NCBI GenBank assembly: GCA_020845695.1
Contig: JADLFG010000051.1
Span: forward strand, 10,540 to 74,539
Source: Thermoleophilia bacterium
GTDB taxonomy: Bacteria > Actinomycetota > Thermoleophilia > Gaiellales > Gaiellaceae
Reading direction: 5' to 3'
Length of the DNA stretch: 64,000 nucleotides
The translations under genes and the position numbers were made by a program. Each line of letters begins with the position of its first letter. Within the stretch, counting starts at the first letter, position 1. The notes under the pieces are model-generated. The model had not been told where the DNA came from and made no database searches. It was given only the letters and a program-made list of their open reading frames with translations. Below, piece by piece: positions 60,301 through 64,000 of the stretch.

Positions 60301-60736
60301 CCTCTACGGCCTCGAGCGCGGTTGCGAGGAGACGGTCGACCTCGGTCCCGGAGTGCGTCTGATCCTCGAGCTCGAGACGGTCGGGGAGCCGGACGAGCGC
60401 GGAATCCGAACCGTGCTCGTGCGCGTCAACGGCCAGACGAGGCCGTTCGACGTCCACGACCGCTCCGTCACGGCGGCCGAGCCGGCGGCCGAGCGTGCCG
60501 ACCCGGGCGACCCGGGTCACGTCGCGGCCCCGTACGCCGGGGCGGTCACCGTGACGGTGAGCGCGGGCGACGAGGTCGAGGCCGGCCAGCCGCTCGCCAC
60601 GATCGAGGCGATGAAGATGGAGTCGGCGATCGGCGCACCGATCGGCGGCGTCGTCACGCGCCTCGCGGTCCAGCGCGTCGCCCAGGTGCAGCCGGGCGAT
60701 CTCTTGCTCGTCATCTCGCCCACCGCGGCGGGCTGA
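57344..60736 (+). CDS. pyc: Pyruvate carboxylase
   Basis: 1130 residues, full single-chain enzyme. Biotin carboxylase 1-450 (KLLVANRGEIAVRAFRAA, ATP loop ASGGGGRGMR, EHTVTEETTDVDLV); carboxyltransferase about 525-800 (DTTLRDAHQSLLATRL, LCIKDMAGLLR, HLHTHDTAG); tetramerisation region; biotin carrier with AMKME near 1090. It makes oxaloacetate from pyruvate, linking to the preceding glycolate/lactate oxidation genes. GTG at 57344, 4 bp after glcF. Confidence 0.96.
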   Translation: MIRKLLVANRGEIAVRAFRAAYELGIETVAVYPWEDRGSMHRQKASEAYEIGERGRPVHAYLDAGEMVRVALESGADAIYPGYGFLAENPALAEACADAGLVFVGPSAEVLRLTGNKVHALAAAQAAGLPVLRRSGELGSAGDAAAAAAEIGFPLFVKAASGGGGRGMRRVEEAGTLAAAVEAAMREAQTAFGDATLFLEEALTGPRHVEVQLLGDASGDVVHLFERDCSIQRRHQKVVEIAPAPGLDPALRDALCRDAVLLGKAIGYANAGTVEFLVDPASGRRVFIELNPRIQVEHTVTEETTDVDLVRAQLRLAGGETLASLGLTQERIVQRGSALQCRITTEDPANDFRPDTGRISVYRSPGGAGIRLDGGTTYAGAEVSGYFDSLLVKLTCRGPDLETAVARARRALAEFRIRGVATNLAFLQAVLAEPDFVAGAATTAFVDERPHLLRPRPGGDRATRLVSLVADRTVNRPHGTAPTLLDPRTKLPSLPDGPPPAGSRDRLRELGAAAFARELRARPALAVTDTTLRDAHQSLLATRLRTFDMVAAAPHLARLLPELWSAECWGGATFDVALRFLDEDPWERLGRLREELPGLLLQMLLRGRNTVGYTPYPDRVCRAFVEEAAATGIDVFRIFDALNDVGQMRPAIEAAIETGALVEGCLCYTGDLASPTERLYTLDYYLRLAERIAATGAHVLCIKDMAGLLRAPAARLLVAALRERFEQPVHLHTHDTAGASLATYLAAVDAGVDAVDGAAAPLAGMTSQPSLAAIVAATDGGERETGLSLEALNALEPYWQAVRRLYAPFEMGLDAPTGTVYRHEIPGGQLSNLRAQAQALGLGDRFEEVEELYAAADRILGRLVKVTPSSKVVGDLALALAGAGADPAELEGHPERFDLPASVVGFLAGELGTPPGGFPEPFRTRALAGRAWSPPDAELTAAQEESLAGPARRAALNDLLFPGPAREQHDACERHGDVSVLPTRLFLYGLERGCEETVDLGPGVRLILELETVGEPDERGIRTVLVRVNGQTRPFDVHDRSVTAAEPAAERADPGDPGHVAAPYAGAVTVTVSAGDEVEAGQPLATIEAMKMESAIGAPIGGVVTRLAVQRVAQVQPGDLLLVISPTAAG

Positions 60737-60756
60737 CACGAGGTCGTGGCGGCGGG

Positions 60757-62034
60757 TCACGGCCCGCCCTCACTGGCGGGCAGGGCAGCCAGCGCGGCGG
60801 CCGGACGGTCGATCCGCAGCACGAGCAGGGAGGCCACGAGCGCGAGCACCCCGAACGCGACGAACGCGCTCGAGTAGCTCCCCGCCGCGTCGCGCAGGAC
60901 GCCCGCGACCCCGGCGGCGACGGCGGCCCCGAGCTGGTGGCAGGCGAACACCCAGCCGAAGACCACGCCGGCCCGCTCCGGCCCGAAGTGCCGGATCGTG
61001 AGAGCGACGGTGGGCGGGACCGTCGCGACCCAGTCGAGACCGTAGACGACCGCGAAGGCGATCAGCCCGGCGTGGGGCGAGCCGAAGGCTGCGGGCAGGG
61101 CGATCAGTGAGAGCCCGCGCAACGCGTAGTAGACGCACAGCAGGAGGCGGCTGTCGTAGCGGTCGGTCAGGTGGCCCGACGCGATCGTGCCGACGATGTC
61201 GAAGACGCCGACCGCCGCGAGCAGGCTCGCCGCCGCGACCTCGCCCAGCCCGTGGTCGTGGGCGGCGGGGATCAGGTGGGTCGCGATCAGACCGGTCGTC
61301 GTCGCGCCGCAGACGAAGAAGCTGCCGCCGAGCAGCCAAAAGACCCGCGAGCGCGCCGCGAGCGCGAGACCGGCGGCGGCGGCGGCGAACGGGTTGCGCG
61401 CTACCGGGGACGGCGGCTCGTCCGCGACGGCCCCGTAGGCGCGCAGGCCGACCTGCTCGGGTCGGTCGCGCATGAACGCCCAGACGACCGGGACGACCAC
61501 GGCGAGGGCGACCAGCGAGACGGTCCAGGCCGCGGAGCGCCAGCCCCAGGCCGCGACGAGCAGCGCGAGCAGCGGTAGGAAGACGAGCTGCCCGGTCGCC
61601 GTCGAGGCGGTCAGGACGCCGGTCACGAGCCCCCGGCGGCGGGCGAACCACCGCGTCGCCACGATCGCTGCAAGCGGGACGGAGATCGCCCCGGTCGCGC
61701 ACCCCATCGCCACACCCCAGAGCAGGTCGAGCTGCCAGGGGGCGTCGATCACGGTCGTGAGAGCCGAGGCGCCGGCGACGACGGTGAGGGCGGCAAGCAT
61801 CACCCCGCGCACGCCGAAACGCTCCATCAGCGCCGCCGCGAACGGGCCGACGAGGCCGAAGAGGACGAGGTTGATCGAGACCGCGAGCGAGATCTCCCCC
61901 TTGCTCCAGCCGAACTCCTCCTGGAGCGGGTCGATCAGGAGCCCGGTCGTCGAGCGAAAGCCGGCGCTCATCACGAGCGCGAGCAGCACGACCGCGACGA
62001 TGACCCAGCCGTAGTGGAGCCGGCGGGCGCTCAC
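60757..62034 (-). CDS. MFS transporter (monocarboxylate-type)
   Basis: 425 residues with 12 predicted helices in two halves separated by a cytoplasmic loop (about 205-235). The N-terminus HYGWVIVAVVLLALVMSAGF and FGWSKGEISLAVSINL, and loops with MERFGVRGV and TDRYDSRLL, resemble oxalate/formate antiporter or monocarboxylate MFS families. GTG at 62034 overlaps the TetR gene stop, so both are coexpressed and the regulator probably controls this transporter. Near the glycolate genes, a carboxylate cargo is possible, but unproven. Confidence 0.88.
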   Translation of the reverse strand: MSARRLHYGWVIVAVVLLALVMSAGFRSTTGLLIDPLQEEFGWSKGEISLAVSINLVLFGLVGPFAAALMERFGVRGVMLAALTVVAGASALTTVIDAPWQLDLLWGVAMGCATGAISVPLAAIVATRWFARRRGLVTGVLTASTATGQLVFLPLLALLVAAWGWRSAAWTVSLVALAVVVPVVWAFMRDRPEQVGLRAYGAVADEPPSPVARNPFAAAAAGLALAARSRVFWLLGGSFFVCGATTTGLIATHLIPAAHDHGLGEVAAASLLAAVGVFDIVGTIASGHLTDRYDSRLLLCVYYALRGLSLIALPAAFGSPHAGLIAFAVVYGLDWVATVPPTVALTIRHFGPERAGVVFGWVFACHQLGAAVAAGVAGVLRDAAGSYSSAFVAFGVLALVASLLVLRIDRPAAALAALPASEGGP

Positions 62035-62633
62035 CGGGCGATCCCGAGCAGCCGCGGGAGCGCGGCCTCGAGCCAGTCCTCGAGCGGCCACGGCTCCCGC
62101 TCGAGGCGCGCCCGCAGGAGCGCACCCTCCCAGCCGTGAAGCAAGAGCCCGGCGAGCCGGCCGGGATCCTCGGCAGCGCCGAGCTCGCCCGCGGCCTGTG
62201 CCTGGCTGAGGAGCTCGGCAGCCCGCTCCTGCCAGCGGGCGAAGCTGCTCGCGACCGCGGCGCGCAGCGGCTCCGAGCTCGCCGACTTCTCGAGTGCGAG
62301 CACGGCGAGCAGGCAGCCCCACTCTTCCGGCGGCGCCCGCCGGGTGGCGTCGAGGAGCCGCTCGAAGTAGACACGGAGCCGCGCGAGCGCCGGCCCCTCC
62401 GCCGCAGCGAGCTCCGCGAGCGCGCGATCGTGCCAGGCGTAGAACGTCTCCGCGACCTCGACGCCGAACGCCTCCTTGGAGGGGAAGTAGTTGTAGAAGC
62501 TCCCCTTCGGCAAGCCCGCGGCGGCGAGCAGCTCGCCGAGCCCGGCGTCGGAGAACCCGACCCGCCTGATCAGGCGAGAGCCCTCGGCGACGAGGAGACC
62601 GCGCGAGGTCGCGGGGCGAGGCACCCCCCACAT
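62031..62633 (-). CDS. TetR-family transcriptional regulator
   Basis: 200 residues. The N-terminal helix-turn-helix (about 10-60) has VGFSDAGLGELLAAAGLPKGSFYNYFPSKEAF, the TetR signature. The C-terminal ligand domain is all-helical. ATG at 62633 lies 3 bp from a palindromic operator, so autorepression is likely. The stop overlaps the MFS gene. Confidence 0.92.
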   Translation of the reverse strand: MWGVPRPATSRGLLVAEGSRLIRRVGFSDAGLGELLAAAGLPKGSFYNYFPSKEAFGVEVAETFYAWHDRALAELAAAEGPALARLRVYFERLLDATRRAPPEEWGCLLAVLALEKSASSEPLRAAVASSFARWQERAAELLSQAQAAGELGAAEDPGRLAGLLLHGWEGALLRARLEREPWPLEDWLEAALPRLLGIAR

Positions 62634-62635
62634 AC

Positions 62636-62651
62636 TAGACCACTCGGTCCA
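62636..62651. promoter_or_regulatory. Candidate TetR-type operator
   Basis: TAGACC, 4-nt spacer ACTC, GGTCCA: an inverted repeat with five of six pairs, directly before the tetR start codon. Such a site would repress the tetR-MFS operon; the DUF302 gene begins about 80 bp away on the other strand, where GTTG-ATA-CAAC (62690-62700) is a second small palindrome. Confidence 0.5.
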
Positions 62652-62733
62652 TTACCGCGACCGGCCCGGAATACGACCACGGCGTCCGCGTTGATACAAC
62701 TACACAACCTTGCAGTTGCCCGAGGAGGAGCCC

Positions 62734-63138
62734 GTGCCCGCGAAGACCGCCTACACGATCACGAGGACAACCCCGCGTCCGTTTGCCGACGCCGTCGCGC
62801 GCGTGCGAAGCGAGCTCGGGGTCGAGGGGTTCGGCGTGCTCTGCGACATCGACGTGCAGGCGACGCTGAAGGCGAAGCTGGGCGCCGAGGTGGAGCCGTA
62901 CGTGATCCTCGGCGCGTGCAGCCCCCCGCTCGCGCACGCCGCCCTGCAGGCGGAGCCCGATCTCGGCGTGCTGCTGCCCTGCAACGTCGTCGTCTGCGAG
63001 CGCGACGGCGTCACGCACGTCTCGGCCGTCGACCCGGAGCGGATGCTCTCGATCGTCGGGAACCCGGCCCTGGACGGGGTCGCCACCGAGGTGCGCGCCC
63101 GGCTCGGGCGGGTGGTGGAGCGCGCCGTCTCCGAGTAG
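62734..63138 (+). CDS. DUF302 family protein
   Basis: 134 residues. FADAVARVRSELGVEGFGVLCDIDVQATLKAKLG and PYVILGACSPPLAHAALQAEPDLGVLLPCNVVV are the defining blocks of DUF302, a small dimeric fold of unknown function often found beside rhodanese and metal- or sulfur-handling genes. GTG at 62734 has GAGGAGGAG just upstream; an earlier TTG at 62710 would lie before that site. A rhodanese gene follows further downstream, in line with the usual neighbourhood. Confidence 0.88.
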   Translation: MPAKTAYTITRTTPRPFADAVARVRSELGVEGFGVLCDIDVQATLKAKLGAEVEPYVILGACSPPLAHAALQAEPDLGVLLPCNVVVCERDGVTHVSAVDPERMLSIVGNPALDGVATEVRARLGRVVERAVSE

Positions 63139-63172
63139 ATTCCCGCCCGCCGACCGGAGAGAGCGACTCCTC

Positions 63173-63274
63173 GTGGAACCGCGCGACGTCGGCTGCCTCG
63201 CGCACGCCGTGTCGACGATCGGGGAGCAGCACTGCTACAACTACCCGCTCCGGCCGATGACGAAGGAGAGCTGA
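63173..63274 (+). CDS. Possible 33-residue peptide
   Basis: GTG to TGA encodes a short peptide with CLAHAVSTIGEQHCYNY, holding two Cys and two His that could bind metal. GGAGAGAG lies about 10 nt upstream. It is between DUF302 and rhodanese genes. The following 220 bp (63275-63495) show only broken frames and no clear feature, so this may instead be the start of a decayed gene. Low certainty. Confidence 0.25.
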   Translation: MEPRDVGCLAHAVSTIGEQHCYNYPLRPMTKES

Positions 63275-63495
63275 TCCGGATCGTCACGGCCGCCAGCCCG
63301 GCTCGCCCCCCCGACTTCGCTGACGACGCGGTGCCCGAATGACCGCTCCACGCTCGAGGACGCGCGCGCTCGCTCGCCGCGCTCGCTCGAGCCCGGGCTA
63401 CTCGACCGGCAGGGGAGCGAGGGCGTGACCGCCCTCGCCGGCTGCATGGAGGCCCGGGGGGCTTCGCGGCTCGCGCGGGCGGTGTCCGTCTGACC

Positions 63496-63834
63496 ATGGC
63501 CCGGCTGCGACCGATTCCGGAGGTCGGCGCCCGCACCGCTGCCGACCGGCTCAGCGGCGGCGCGGTCGCGCTCGACGTGCGTGAGCTGGACGAGTGGGAG
63601 GTGGGCCGGATCGCCGGCGCACTGCATATCCCCGTCGGCGAGCTCGCCGCCCGCCAGGGCGAGCTGCCGGCGGGCCGGCCGATCGTGGCCGTGTGCCGGA
63701 GCGGTCAGCGCAGCGCCGCCGTCACGGAGGCGCTCCTGAGGGCGGGCTACGAGGCCGAGAACCTCACCGGCGGCCTCCACGCCTGGGTCGCGGCGGGTCT
63801 CCCGCTCGAGCCGCCGGGAGGCCGGGTGGCCTAG
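63496..63834 (+). CDS. Rhodanese-like domain protein
   Basis: 112 residues, a single rhodanese domain: ALDVRELDEWEVGRIAGALHIPVGEL and the active loop CRSGQRS with C67. Such proteins carry persulfide sulfur. ATG at 63496. Close to the DUF302 gene, with which rhodaneses are often paired. Confidence 0.92.
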   Translation: MARLRPIPEVGARTAADRLSGGAVALDVRELDEWEVGRIAGALHIPVGELAARQGELPAGRPIVAVCRSGQRSAAVTEALLRAGYEAENLTGGLHAWVAAGLPLEPPGGRVA

Positions 63835-63895
63835 GAGCCGACCCGGACGGGCGGCGCTCGCCGGGACGCGTCCCGCTAGCTCCATCTTCCGCACT

Positions 63896-64000
63896 TCAGG
63901 CCGCTAGCGTTCCTTGCTCGGGCCAGGGAGGCCTGATCTCTAGCAGTTCGAGAATGCGCCGCTGGGTGGCAGTGAGGCGGTCGAGGACGATTCCGTCGGC
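63896..64000 (-). CDS. C-terminal end of a probable transposase, partial
   Basis: Reading in from the right edge on the minus strand: GIVLDRLTATQRRILELLEI, then PPWPEQGTLAA and a TGA stop. The LxxLTxxQxxILxLLxI ending is typical of IS1634/IS4-like transposase C-termini. Only 34 codons are in the window, so family assignment is tentative. The short space to the rhodanese gene (63835-63895) holds nothing I can recognise. Confidence 0.4.
   Translation of the reverse strand, partial: ADGIVLDRLTATQRRILELLEIRPPWPEQGTLAA

Overview
The window is about 72% GC by eye. Genes are tightly packed, often with 4-bp GTGA/ATGA start-stop overlaps, many GTG and TTG starts, and several -10 boxes only 6-9 nt before a start codon. 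The gene content is actinobacterial: a pknB/pbpA/rodA/pstP/fhaA/fhaB cluster, a Mycobacterium-type dCTP deaminase, a PdtaS/PdtaR pair with an ANTAR output domain, a SufR-controlled SUF operon and haem-copper oxidases. Oxidase types, a CtaA-like/CtaB fusion and the overall style suggest a deep-branching high-GC actinobacterium, perhaps class Thermoleophilia; that placement is inference. No rRNA, tRNA, CRISPR array, prophage or replication origin was seen.

Layout. 1-4.4 kb: a partial FAD oxidoreductase and an SRPBCC/TIGR01777 protein (minus), then a quinone-oxidoreductase-like MDR protein and an MFS transporter (plus). 4.5-8.8 kb: a caa3-like A2-type oxidase (ctaC, ctaD, ctaE, dihaem lipoprotein cytochrome c). 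8.8-12.7 kb (minus): tatA, tatC, an amidohydrolase, a membrane TPR protein and a Usp-like protein. 12.8-21.4 kb: sufR divergent from sufC-sufB-sufD, a P-type ATPase, sufS-sufU and a Rieske protein. 21.4-21.6 kb: a structured, apparently untranslated element with a 14-nt perfect complement to the 16S rRNA 3' end. 21.6-23.6 kb: dcd and an aminotransferase.

23.57-26.53 kb is an island of visibly lower GC: an IS3-like transposase remnant and a MacB/FtsX-type ABC exporter, bounded by 11-bp inverted repeats whose TAG forms the stop codon of both flanking chromosomal genes. 26.5-36.4 kb (minus) is the cell-wall and division signalling operon: membrane Ser/Thr kinase, fhaA, fhaB, pstP, rodA, pbpA, pknB, ddl. 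36.5-41 kb holds envelope proteins, an HNH protein, a SIMPL protein and glnA behind a candidate attenuator. 41-47 kb: small membrane proteins, pdtaS/pdtaR, transketolase and transaldolase. 47.1-51.2 kb (minus): a second, A1-type oxidase (ctaC, ctaD), a CtaA-like/CtaB fusion whose N-terminus is encoded by a 78-bp tandem duplication carrying a perfect 24-bp palindrome, and a 36-residue membrane peptide. 51.3-64 kb: redox proteins, a 2-hydroxyacid dehydrogenase with glcDEF and pyruvate carboxylase, a TetR/MFS pair, DUF302 and rhodanese proteins, and a transposase C-terminus at the right edge.

Together the genes describe an aerobic cell with two terminal oxidases, haem O synthesis, Fe-S assembly under SufR control, Ser/Thr-kinase-governed wall growth, and glycolate or lactate oxidation next to anaplerosis. 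The parts least explained by known families are the 21.4-kb RNA-like element, the repeat-bounded ABC island and the palindromic duplication inside ctaB.
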